Shown in pieces: positions 1 to 5,724 of a stretch of DNA of 5,724 nt; the stretch's first letter is position 1; every line of letters begins with the position of its first letter. The stretch covers positions 34,333-40,056 of the forward strand of contig PBVO01000074.1 in the NCBI GenBank assembly GCA_002729015.1, written 5' to 3'. The notes beneath the pieces were generated by a model. It was not told where the DNA came from, did not search any database, and saw only the letters and a list, made by a program, of their open reading frames with translations. The DNA comes from Candidatus Poribacteria bacterium (GTDB taxonomy: Bacteria > Poribacteria > WGA-4E > UBA9662). The position numbers and the translations under genes are program-made.

Positions 1-1
1 A

Positions 2-36
2 ATTGATCTTGGGAAAAATTTTAGTCAAAGATCAAT
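2..36 (-). terminator. 9-bp inverted repeat, possible terminator of the metallohydrolase gene
   Basis: ATTGATCTT at 2-10 pairs exactly with AAGATCAAT at 28-36, leaving a 17-base A+T-rich loop. It lies about 100 bases past the stop of the minus-strand metallohydrolase gene, so its RNA could fold as a stem-loop at the end of that transcript. The stem is A+T-rich, and the window ends one base beyond it, so the U-tract that would make it a convincing Rho-independent terminator cannot be seen. It could also be chance or a protein-binding site. Confidence 0.25.
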
Positions 37-134
37 CGAATTTGTATAATGAATCTTGCTCTCTGGTAATACCGGTCCTTGAAATACACCACCAAATAAA
101 ATTTTCATTCTGTTTTATGGAAAAATTGCAAAAT

Positions 135-2633
135 CTAATGTGGTACTCCCAGGTCATGCATTCTTTGGTGTAAGACTCGGATTGCTTCCTGAAACGGACG
201 TTCTAGAAATTCTAGATGGTCTTCTTCACCATGATGATGTGTGGTTTGGCGTGGGTCATAGTGACGGACCGTATTCCGAATGTAGGAAAGGCTACCTTCG
301 GCTAGAGTAATCATGTAGTTAGCAGTTTCTAAATCGAACATCCACCATTCACCACCAACGGCAATATAAATCGGTGAGGTGTGAGCAATGATACCTCGGC
401 TCCAGCCATCGTAATGTGGGATAGCTTGTGGATAGTTGGGGCCACCACAACGCGCAATAATCCAGGAATGTCGGTCACAGTTGATGCTGCAGTTTAGGGT
501 TAGCGATTTCTGGCCATTTAAGTCTTCAATACGATCAATGACTTCTCCATTCTTGACAATTTCTAGACTATGGACAGGGAAAATTGATTGGCAACTAGCT
601 GAAATTTCAATTGTTCCACCATTTCCCTTCAAGTTGATAGTTGAACCAATAGGTTCCCCATTAACCGACAGTCGAATTATCGGTCCCCCACTAAGAAAAG
701 TATTACCGGCTTTCAGATATTTACACCAATTATGATAATTAAACTCCTCTTCTTCGGGGATATAGACATAGGTTCGATACAAACCTACAGGTACATCGCT
801 GCTCATTTTGTCGGTTCCACCGACTAGGGGCAATTTGTAACCGCAGTTAAGGTAGCGGTAATATTCAATGTGTCCGTATTCAGCGTTGGTCAAGTATTCA
901 ACTGCATCGACCCGATTAGTAGCAATCAAAGTTGATGGCTCCCCATTAGGATTGGGTATATGCGGCAAGATGACTGTGCCACCTTGTGCATGGCAAGCAT
1001 CGGCCCAGTGGGACAATGTAGTTTCCAAGTTACCTGCATGTTCTGCTTCGTTAGACCCACCTGAGCACCACGGGTTGACAGCTTCTTTTAAGCCTAGCAA
1101 AGTCAAATGTCCCAAGACGTGCTGTCGATTTTCTTGGGTGGCGTAGACTATGCTTTTACCATTATGGGCGATCGATGGTTTGCCGATAAACTCTTCGGTA
1201 TTGGTAAACAAATGACCCCATTGGGATAATAAAAGGTTAACAACATCCAAATCTTCTCCTTGAGCTTCAGTATGGGCTCCTTGAGTAGACAAAAAATGTA
1301 CATGAGTATCTCCAGAAAAATAACGTTCTGCCTTCATATCACACCAGCGAGTAAGCCGTAATTCTAATTCTCTCTGGTTAGGTTTAATATCAACCTTAGT
1401 TCTGAGTGGCTGATACTCAAACCCTCTGGCCACGTCGACGATTACCTCGCCTCTAGGTAGCCAGCCTTGACATTTACCATCGATATAGGCATAGGTCAAT
1501 TGCCCTAGCCGTACATCTCCACCAACGTCGATGTGCCAAGTACCCATGTCTGAATTCACGTGTCCATGATGCCCGTGAGGAGCATAGGGTACACCATTAA
1601 TTGATCGGAAATGAACTCGGCATGGAATAGGTTGATTAGTTTGGTCATCAATTACTGTGGTGTGTACCCAGTTGCGACCACCATCAATAATTTTAACCTG
1701 AAGTTGTTTGTTAGGTTGTATTGACTCCTGTTGTTCTAATTGCCCCCATTTGACTTGTCCCAGTTCTTGACCATGATTTTTGATTTTGACTGTCGCTGAA
1801 GGAGTAGCCGAAATTTCGACATAGCTTGGGCTTGATTGTAAGTTTCGTGGCTCTCCCCAGCCCTTCTGGTAACTGTTCAGATCTTGATCGATTGAGCGAT
1901 TGGGTAGAGGATATGGATAGGTAACTAGACCACGGTCAACCTCAACTTCTAACCCAAATGGCTTCTCAGCTTCATTGTTTTCGGATAAGGTAATCATGAC
2001 CTCACGACGTCCTTGACGAGCAATTGGATCCTCGTTCAGAAACCCAAGGGTAATTCCAGCTATGAGGAACTCACGGTCAAAAGGTGTTATCTCCATAGCA
2101 CTTACCAAGTCTTGTGGCCGTGGGTTTTTCCAGATCCACAAAGTATAGTCTCTAGGATTACCCGCATTGGTTTCTGTCTGTCGATTACCTGCGTTACCCC
2201 AGTGGCCTCGATATCGGTCAAATAGGCTGTCTTCTTGGTCGGGGTAGGAGTTGAAGTTATTTTGCCCCCAAGCTGTTGGTATTGCGGAAATCTCGAACCG
2301 TTCACGAATTGGCACTTCGACTGAATTTCCATTTCGATAGTGGAAAACATAATTGGCAATTTGCCGACCAACTTGGTCCCCTGTCATCAATTTCGAGTCT
2401 AGCAAACGATGTGCGACTATAAGTCGATGAATGATGACATCACTAAGCATAATAGAGATGGGTTGAGTCGCTGGTTTAAAAGTAATAAAGCAATTTTGTT
2501 GATTATCCCCAATGTGAAAAGGTAATCCATGATAACACTGGGCACCCAATGCTGGCTCTGATGGTACTCCTTTGAGCTTGTCAGTACCAGAATTGTAATA
2601 CAGGTTCAAATCCATCGGTTGATAGTCTGTCAT
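135..2633 (-). CDS. CehA/McbA-type PHP-like metallohydrolase with N-terminal binding module
   Basis: A probable metal-dependent hydrolase of the CehA/McbA family, a PHP-related fold whose namesakes cleave the insecticide carbaryl; most members have unknown natural substrates. Numbering is from the ATG at 2633. Residues 1-270 are a beta-rich module with WKNPRP near 168-173, like carbohydrate-binding regions on other hydrolases. Residues 323-430 form a carboxypeptidase-regulatory-like beta-sandwich (DDQTNQPIPCRVHF). The catalytic part starts at SGDTHVHFLS (D442, H444, H446) and continues with TEAQGEDLDVVNLL, GHLTLLG, ILPHIPNP (H558) and VGGTDK (D608), which fit metal ligands of this family. A beta-rich tail ends in a His-rich segment, THHHGEEDH. 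No signal peptide or membrane segment is visible, so it is probably cytoplasmic. I chose the ATG over the adjacent in-frame TTG (2634-2636) because AGGAA lies 7 bases upstream of it. It diverges from the oxidoreductase gene. Family assignment is strong; substrate is unknown. Confidence 0.9.
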   Translation of the reverse strand: MTDYQPMDLNLYYNSGTDKLKGVPSEPALGAQCYHGLPFHIGDNQQNCFITFKPATQPISIMLSDVIIHRLIVAHRLLDSKLMTGDQVGRQIANYVFHYRNGNSVEVPIRERFEISAIPTAWGQNNFNSYPDQEDSLFDRYRGHWGNAGNRQTETNAGNPRDYTLWIWKNPRPQDLVSAMEITPFDREFLIAGITLGFLNEDPIARQGRREVMITLSENNEAEKPFGLEVEVDRGLVTYPYPLPNRSIDQDLNSYQKGWGEPRNLQSSPSYVEISATPSATVKIKNHGQELGQVKWGQLEQQESIQPNKQLQVKIIDGGRNWVHTTVIDDQTNQPIPCRVHFRSINGVPYAPHGHHGHVNSDMGTWHIDVGGDVRLGQLTYAYIDGKCQGWLPRGEVIVDVARGFEYQPLRTKVDIKPNQRELELRLTRWCDMKAERYFSGDTHVHFLSTQGAHTEAQGEDLDVVNLLLSQWGHLFTNTEEFIGKPSIAHNGKSIVYATQENRQHVLGHLTLLGLKEAVNPWCSGGSNEAEHAGNLETTLSHWADACHAQGGTVILPHIPNPNGEPSTLIATNRVDAVEYLTNAEYGHIEYYRYLNCGYKLPLVGGTDKMSSDVPVGLYRTYVYIPEEEEFNYHNWCKYLKAGNTFLSGGPIIRLSVNGEPIGSTINLKGNGGTIEISASCQSIFPVHSLEIVKNGEVIDRIEDLNGQKSLTLNCSINCDRHSWIIARCGGPNYPQAIPHYDGWSRGIIAHTSPIYIAVGGEWWMFDLETANYMITLAEGSLSYIRNTVRHYDPRQTTHHHGEEDHLEFLERPFQEAIRVLHQRMHDLGVPH

Positions 2634-2640
2634 CAAGCTT

Positions 2641-2645
2641 TTCCT
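2641..2645 (-). promoter_or_regulatory. Shine-Dalgarno site of the metallohydrolase gene
   Basis: On the minus strand this reads AGGAA, followed by 7 bases (AAGCTTG) and ATG at 2633. The spacing is ideal for the ATG and decides the start against the TTG codon immediately upstream. Confidence 0.7.
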
Positions 2646-2675
2646 AAATCGTTTTTTTTTACTTAGGTGTTCATT

Positions 2676-2704
2676 AAGATAGCAAAATTAACCTATACGT
2701 ACAA
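2676..2704 (-). promoter_or_regulatory. Candidate sigma-70 promoter of the metallohydrolase gene
   Basis: Reading the minus strand, TTGTAC (2699-2704) is followed after 17 bases by TATCTT (2676-2681), which is preceded by TGC, making an extended -10 (TGnTATctT). Transcription would start near 2669, giving a leader of about 35 bases that includes the AGGAA site. The -35 keeps only the TTG of the consensus, so the extended -10 carries most of the support. The rules used are for E. coli-like sigma-70 and may not hold in this lineage. Confidence 0.4.
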
Positions 2705-2926
2705 CGATTTTCAGTTTTTTCCGGTGCCTATTTTTTTGAACACTAGTGGCTTTTGCTAAAATTGATTTACCAAAGGGGATAGATGTACAGCTTAACTGCC
2801 TCGTGTTAGTGTTAGCGCGAAATGGACGCTGCATTGGTTGTTAATTTAAATAATCGATTGACCAAAAACGGCAAGTTATCATAGACTGGGTGGTCCAAAA
2901 TTTAAAAAGCGAATAGAAAACATCAC

Positions 2927-2940
2927 GATCTCATGAGATC
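2927..2940. promoter_or_regulatory. Perfect 14-bp palindrome, candidate operator
   Basis: GATCTCATGAGATC is identical on both strands. It lies between the two divergent genes, about 220-230 bases upstream of each likely transcription or translation start. Its symmetry suits binding by a dimeric helix-turn-helix regulator. No regulator gene is in the window and no second copy of the site was seen, so the function is inferred only from symmetry and position. Confidence 0.35.
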
Positions 2941-3065
2941 TAAATTCGTACTTTTTACCAATTGGTCGTTGGTCTGATGGTTTCTCAGCCGAATTAATTA
3001 ACTGTTTTGAATGTTTATTCCCAGAAAATTATCTACTTCCTATTAGAATATATGGGGAAAATTAT

Positions 3066-3082
3066 TACCAAAACCTATGCAC
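3066..3082 (+). repeat. Left copy of a spaced direct repeat
   Basis: The core AAACCTATGCAC (3071-3082) returns as AAACCTAATGCAC at 3111-3123, with one extra A. The copies start 40 bases apart, close to four helical turns, so both would face the same side of the DNA. This fits a pair of binding sites for one regulator upstream of the oxidoreductase gene, but two imperfect copies could also arise by chance or local duplication. Confidence 0.35.
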
Positions 3083-3094
3083 TATTTATTTTTA

Positions 3095-3129
3095 TTTAGC
3101 AGGTTAGTAAAAACCTAATGCACGCTAAA
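3095..3129 (+). promoter_or_regulatory. Nested inverted repeat containing the right copy of the direct repeat
   Basis: TTTAGC (3095-3100) pairs with GCTAAA (3124-3129), and directly inside it AGGTT (3101-3105) pairs with AACCT (3112-3116) around a 6-base loop, leaving a 7-base bulge AATGCAC on the 3' side. In RNA this would be an 11-bp bulged hairpin in the leader of the oxidoreductase gene. In DNA the bulge and inner arm coincide with the second copy of the direct repeat. It could be a leader structure, a weak terminator-like element (no U-tract follows), or an operator. Confidence 0.35.
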
Positions 3130-3133
3130 ATAT

Positions 3134-3173
3134 AAGGGGATCGCGGTAGAACTTCACCGTGAAAATTTTTATG
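3134..3173 (+). promoter_or_regulatory. Split ribosome-binding site: SD, hairpin, then ATG of the oxidoreductase gene
   Basis: AAGGGGA (3134-3140) is the only good Shine-Dalgarno-like motif near the gene, yet it is 30 bases from the ATG at 3171. Between them TCGCGGT (3141-3147) can pair with ACCGTGA (3156-3162) in a 7-bp stem with one G-U pair and an 8-base loop. Folding removes 22 bases and leaves AAATTTTT, an 8-base spacer. Known precedent: phage T4 gene 25 uses a hairpin to bring a distant SD to its start codon. The fold also buries the alternative GTG at 3159. The pairing is seen; its use in translation is inferred. Confidence 0.45.
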
Positions 3174-4241
3174 AGTCAAGAATTTCGAGTTGGGATCGTC
3201 GGTGCCGGTCGTGGGTCTTCGTATTTCTCACCATTTGCAGCCATAGCGGAAACAAAGGTGACAGCTATATGTGATATTAGCCCTAAAAATCTTGATCGGG
3301 TAGGCGATAATTATGGTATTGATCACCGATTCACTAATTATGAAGATTTATTGGAAGAGGTGGATATAGTCGTTTTGGCTACACCTGAAAATTTGCATGT
3401 TCCGCAATCGGTACAAGCTCTTAATGCGGGGAAACATGTGATTAGTGAAGTCACAGCGGCCGTTTCCTTGGATGAATGTCAGACCTTGGTTGATGCTGTC
3501 AACAATAGCTCAGGTAAGTATATGATGGCCGAAAACTTGTGTTACCAAAAATCGAATCTACTAATTCGTAATATGGTTGAACAAGGTATATTTGGCGAAA
3601 TTTATTTTGGTGAAGGCGAATACGTACACGATGTCAAGTTTCTACATCATAACGACGAGGGGAATCCAACTTGGCGATTTCACTGGCAAGTTGGAATCAA
3701 CCGTTGTAACTATGCTACTCACAGCCTAGGACCAGTATTAGACTGGTTTGGTGAACGAGTGAAAAGTGTGAGTTGTTTAGGAACAGGTGTTCACACCGAC
3801 CCGGAACACGCAATGGAAGATACCGTCTTGATGTTATGTAAGACCGAGAGTGACTGTTTAATTAAGATTCGTATTGATATGTTATCCACTCGGCCAGCTA
3901 ACAGTTTTTTCAGCCTTCAGGGAACCAAAGCCTGTTATGAAGGCACACGGGGATTCGGAGATCGACCAAAAATTTCTATTCAAGGTGCGGATTGGCAACC
4001 CTTATCTGATTTTGAAGCTGACTTTCTACCCGAATGTTGGTTAAATCCTTCGGCTGAAGCTCAAGTCGCTGGTGTGACTGCGGAGTACTTTGAACTACGC
4101 GACTTTATCGACGCTTTATTAAATGGAACCGAGCCACCATTGAATGTCTATCGTGCTCTAGATTATACGGTACCAGGGTTGATTTCAGAAGAGTCAATTG
4201 CTAATGGAGGCCAACCAGTATTAGTTCCCGATTACCGGTAA
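3171..4241 (+). CDS. Gfo/Idh/MocA-family oxidoreductase, GH109-like
   Basis: An NAD(P)-dependent protein of the Gfo/Idh/MocA family, probably acting on a sugar or sugar derivative in the cytoplasm. Numbering from the ATG at 3171 gives 356 residues, a normal family length. A Rossmann fold opens with VGIVGAGRGS (glycines 11, 13, 15) and has an acidic D35 at the end of the second strand, which favours NAD. The usual catalytic EKP motif is replaced by EVT (E93-V94-T95). The C-terminal alpha/beta domain carries MAENLCY (E121, N122), EYVHDVKFL (H153), TWR (167-169) and NYATHSLGP (Y181, H184). This set resembles GH109 proteins, which use a bound NAD to cleave alpha-N-acetylgalactosamine linkages, so glycosidase activity is possible. 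An in-frame GTG at 3159 would add four residues (MKIF) but lies inside a predicted hairpin; the ATG starts right before the first beta strand. The gene ends 6 bases from the convergent peptidase gene. Confidence 0.88.
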   Translation: MSQEFRVGIVGAGRGSSYFSPFAAIAETKVTAICDISPKNLDRVGDNYGIDHRFTNYEDLLEEVDIVVLATPENLHVPQSVQALNAGKHVISEVTAAVSLDECQTLVDAVNNSSGKYMMAENLCYQKSNLLIRNMVEQGIFGEIYFGEGEYVHDVKFLHHNDEGNPTWRFHWQVGINRCNYATHSLGPVLDWFGERVKSVSCLGTGVHTDPEHAMEDTVLMLCKTESDCLIKIRIDMLSTRPANSFFSLQGTKACYEGTRGFGDRPKISIQGADWQPLSDFEADFLPECWLNPSAEAQVAGVTAEYFELRDFIDALLNGTEPPLNVYRALDYTVPGLISEESIANGGQPVLVPDYR

Positions 4242-4242
4242 T
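4231..4242. repeat. 12-bp palindrome over the oxidoreductase stop codon
   Basis: ATTACCGGTAAT is a perfect palindrome containing the TAA stop of the plus-strand gene. It sits in the tight junction between two convergent genes. As RNA it could form only a 4-bp stem with a CCGG loop, too weak to be a terminator. It may be chance, since most of it is coding. Confidence 0.3.
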
Positions 4243-4247
4243 CTAGC

Positions 4248-5723
4248 TTATTTCGCCATGGCTAATGTTTCTGAGATTGAATACGTTTGACCTTGAAATT
4301 GAACATCTGCACGACAGACATATATGCCAGTTGCGACTTTATTGCCATAGGCTACTCGGCCATTCCACCAGCCAAACCCAACCTGTGGGTAGGTATTATC
4401 TACAACTCCCTCTAGTAAGCGAATAATTCGCCCATTACTGGCAAGAACTGTGTATCGAATGTTATCGATAGGCTGATTAGCAATTGTCTGGAAGGTAATC
4501 TGGTTATGACCAGCTAGAACTGGATTGGGATAAATTTTGATTTCCTCAAGTAGAAAAGCTGGACTAAAATCGACCACTTTTTCTACCGCCATGACACCAA
4601 ACTGGTTTGCTATGGCTACTTGTAAATGATTAGGTCCTGGAGATAGGCGAACTTGAGCCGAAAAACTGGACTGTAAAAGGTCTGGTGTTAACCAGTCAGC
4701 AGGAGTCTGTATTCGATTCAAATTAGCTATAACATTGCCGGGTGAGATGATGATTTGTACAGGAAATGGGGTTCTCACTTGGCCTGAGATTGTGACAGGA
4801 TTGATTTTGGTCTGTACTATCGGGTTGAAGGTAATATGGAACCCTTCAACTGGTCTAGGGAATTCACCAGATTCCAGATTTTTGCTAACTAAGGAGTGAC
4901 TCAATAAGCTATCAATGGTAACTAATGTCAATTGTGTTGTTTTTTCAATTAAGCGAATATTGAGCTTGTCGACAGTATCCTGTTGGGTATGAAAAAAAGG
5001 ATTAGCATCATATCCTTTGCTGTCTCTCCAAGGAGTCGTACTCTCAATCAAAGTGACAGCTGGATAGCCTGCGGCCCAAAAGGGTTGATGGTCGCTATCT
5101 ACAAACATCGGATCAACAACTATATCTAGCAGAAAACCTAAATCGTACCACTGGTTGCTAATCTGAAAGGCTTTGGATAACCAATGAGATGACTGATCCA
5201 CAGCGATTTGAAGTAAATTAGTCTTCCAGTTATAACCAATCATATCTAAATTAATGACGGCTGCAATCGACTCACCTTTTTTAACTGCCTGACGGGCGTG
5301 GTATCTGCTACCAATCAAACCGATTTCCTCGCCATCGAAAGCTACGAATCTCAGATGGTGCTCGTACTCATAAACAGATAAAATTCGAGCGATTTCTAGC
5401 ATACTACTAATACCACTTGCATTATCGTTAGCACCCGGTGCTTTGGACAGTAAAGGGTGCCAGTCAGAAGACAAGTTGGCCTTGGAATCGTAATGAGCAG
5501 AAATAATGAAGATACGATTACCGGAAGAATTAGGATCAGATCTGGCTGGCAGATCGGCAACTATATTCTTCAGACCGCTGAAATTCTCTTCTCGGACATG
5601 TAAACGTGGTGATTGACGAAAGGTGTTGGCAATGATTTTCGCAGCATTGTCAGCAGCTGGTCGATGATAGGAACTACGAGTGTAGTAGGGAATCCCAGTT
5701 TTTAGATCAATGTTTTCCTGCAA
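4248..5723 (-). CDS. Secreted M28 zinc aminopeptidase with C-terminal FlgD-like Ig domain, 5'-truncated
   Basis: A zinc-dependent exopeptidase of family M28, releasing amino acids from peptides, probably outside the cytoplasm. Residues are counted from the first whole codon at 5723. The catalytic domain (about 15-275) shows the full two-metal set: AHYDS (H77), GANDNASG (D100, bridging), DGEEIGLIGS (E132 catalytic base, E133 ligand), NLDMIGY (D160) and FFHTQQDT (H245); SDHQPFWAAGYPA is also typical. Residues 290-390 look like a beta-sandwich, and 395-491 match a FlgD-like/T9SS-like Ig module (IYPNP, WNGR, GNKVATGIYVCR), common at the ends of exported proteins in FCB-type bacteria. The codon at 5723 is TTG, not a credible start: no upstream sequence is available to judge it, and a signal peptide is expected but missing. 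The gene therefore very likely continues past the right edge. It is convergent with the oxidoreductase gene and not in its operon. Peptide specificity is not visible. Confidence 0.9.
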   Translation of the reverse strand: MQENIDLKTGIPYYTRSSYHRPAADNAAKIIANTFRQSPRLHVREENFSGLKNIVADLPARSDPNSSGNRIFIISAHYDSKANLSSDWHPLLSKAPGANDNASGISSMLEIARILSVYEYEHHLRFVAFDGEEIGLIGSRYHARQAVKKGESIAAVINLDMIGYNWKTNLLQIAVDQSSHWLSKAFQISNQWYDLGFLLDIVVDPMFVDSDHQPFWAAGYPAVTLIESTTPWRDSKGYDANPFFHTQQDTVDKLNIRLIEKTTQLTLVTIDSLLSHSLVSKNLESGEFPRPVEGFHITFNPIVQTKINPVTISGQVRTPFPVQIIISPGNVIANLNRIQTPADWLTPDLLQSSFSAQVRLSPGPNHLQVAIANQFGVMAVEKVVDFSPAFLLEEIKIYPNPVLAGHNQITFQTIANQPIDNIRYTVLASNGRIIRLLEGVVDNTYPQVGFGWWNGRVAYGNKVATGIYVCRADVQFQGQTYSISETLAMAK

Positions 5724-5724
5724 A

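Larger units (their letters stand above)
2634..3170. other. Divergent intergenic control region
   Basis: About 530 bases without a convincing gene lie between two diverging genes. Seen here, left to right: the ribosome site and candidate promoter of the metallohydrolase gene (2641-2704); a 6-base tandem repeat TGTTAG at 2804-2815; a 14-bp palindrome at 2927-2940; a 10-bp palindrome ACCAATTGGT at 2957-2966; two copies of GAAAATTAT at 3024-3032 and 3057-3065; a spaced direct repeat and nested hairpin at 3066-3129; and the unusual leader of the oxidoreductase gene from 3134. The short open frames here have no good ribosome site. No promoter for the oxidoreductase gene stands out; TAGAAT at 3044-3049 resembles a -10 but lacks a partner -35. 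Confidence 0.7.

Noticed and set aside
25..108. Minus-strand open frame of 27 codons (MKILFGGVFQGP...) just after the metallohydrolase gene
   Set aside because: It starts like a real gene, but has no clear ribosome site, stops after 27 codons, and neither of the other two minus frames stays open beyond it, so a frameshifted longer gene is not supported.
436..1146. Plus-strand open frames of 92-99 codons within the metallohydrolase gene
   Set aside because: They lie entirely opposite a gene with strong family motifs and have no coherent domain; they are antisense shadows.
2013..2371. Open frames of 70 and 89 codons on both strands over the N-terminal part of the metallohydrolase gene
   Set aside because: They overlap the well-supported coding frame, have no ribosome sites and show no domain.
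2783..2809. Eight-codon frame MYSLTASC preceded by AAAGGGG, a possible leader peptide
   Set aside because: The SD-like motif is good, but the frame is tiny, has no run of regulatory codons, and lies about 360 bases from the next plus-strand gene with no attenuator between them that I can see.
2688..2834. Minus-strand open frame of 48 codons (begins MQRPFRANTN) in the intergenic region
   Set aside because: No Shine-Dalgarno site before its ATG, a basic low-information composition with no recognisable domain, and it overlaps the candidate -35 of the metallohydrolase promoter. A frame of this length is expected by chance in 500 bases.
2822..2884. Plus-strand 20-codon frame MDAALVVNLNNRLTKNGKLS
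   Set aside because: No ribosome-binding site upstream and no similarity to anything I recognise; likely chance.
3126..3131. TAAAAT as the -10 of the oxidoreductase gene
   Set aside because: Transcription would begin around 3138, inside the AAGGGGA motif, and the region 17 bases upstream has no -35-like hexamer.
5721..5723. TTG as the true start of the M28 peptidase
   Set aside because: It is at the very edge of the window, no upstream ribosome site can be examined, and an exported M28 protein should have a signal peptide before this point.

Overview
The window holds three protein genes of ordinary bacterial type in moderately A+T-rich DNA, with one long divergent intergenic region. The organism cannot be named from the sequence. 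The mix of a large CehA/McbA-type metallohydrolase, a Gfo/Idh/MocA oxidoreductase resembling glycoside hydrolase family 109 (GH109), and a secreted M28 peptidase ending in a FlgD-like/T9SS-like Ig module is typical of marine and sponge-associated uncultured lineages such as Poribacteria, Latescibacterota and other FCB-superphylum relatives. That placement is inference, and a Poribacteria-like genome is my low-confidence best guess. There are no rRNA or tRNA genes, CRISPR arrays, insertion sequences or phage genes.

Layout: positions 1-134 are non-coding sequence downstream of the first gene and hold a 9-bp inverted repeat cut close to the window edge. A minus-strand gene of about 832 codons (135-2633) encodes a metal-dependent hydrolase with an N-terminal binding-type module. 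An intergenic region of roughly 530 bp (2634-3170) separates it from a divergent plus-strand gene of 356 codons (ATG at 3171, stop at 4241) for an NAD-dependent Gfo/Idh/MocA protein. Six bases later the stop codon of a convergent minus-strand gene begins. That gene is an M28 zinc peptidase whose N-terminus lies beyond the right edge.

Working together: the first two genes diverge from one control region and could share regulation. Their families fit breakdown of a sugar-containing or amide/ester-containing organic substrate, but the sequence does not show the substrate. The M28 protein looks exported and surface-associated, and would release amino acids from peptides outside the cell. It is only a convergent neighbour and need not be linked to the other two.

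The most interesting structure is not in the proteins but in the leader of the oxidoreductase gene. A Shine-Dalgarno-like AAGGGGA lies 30 bases from the only good ATG. The 22 bases directly after it can fold into a 7-bp hairpin that would leave exactly 8 bases between the motif and the ATG. The same intergenic region holds a perfect 14-bp palindrome, a spaced direct repeat and a nested inverted repeat, all candidate regulatory sites. I see no clear evidence for a wholly new multi-gene system.
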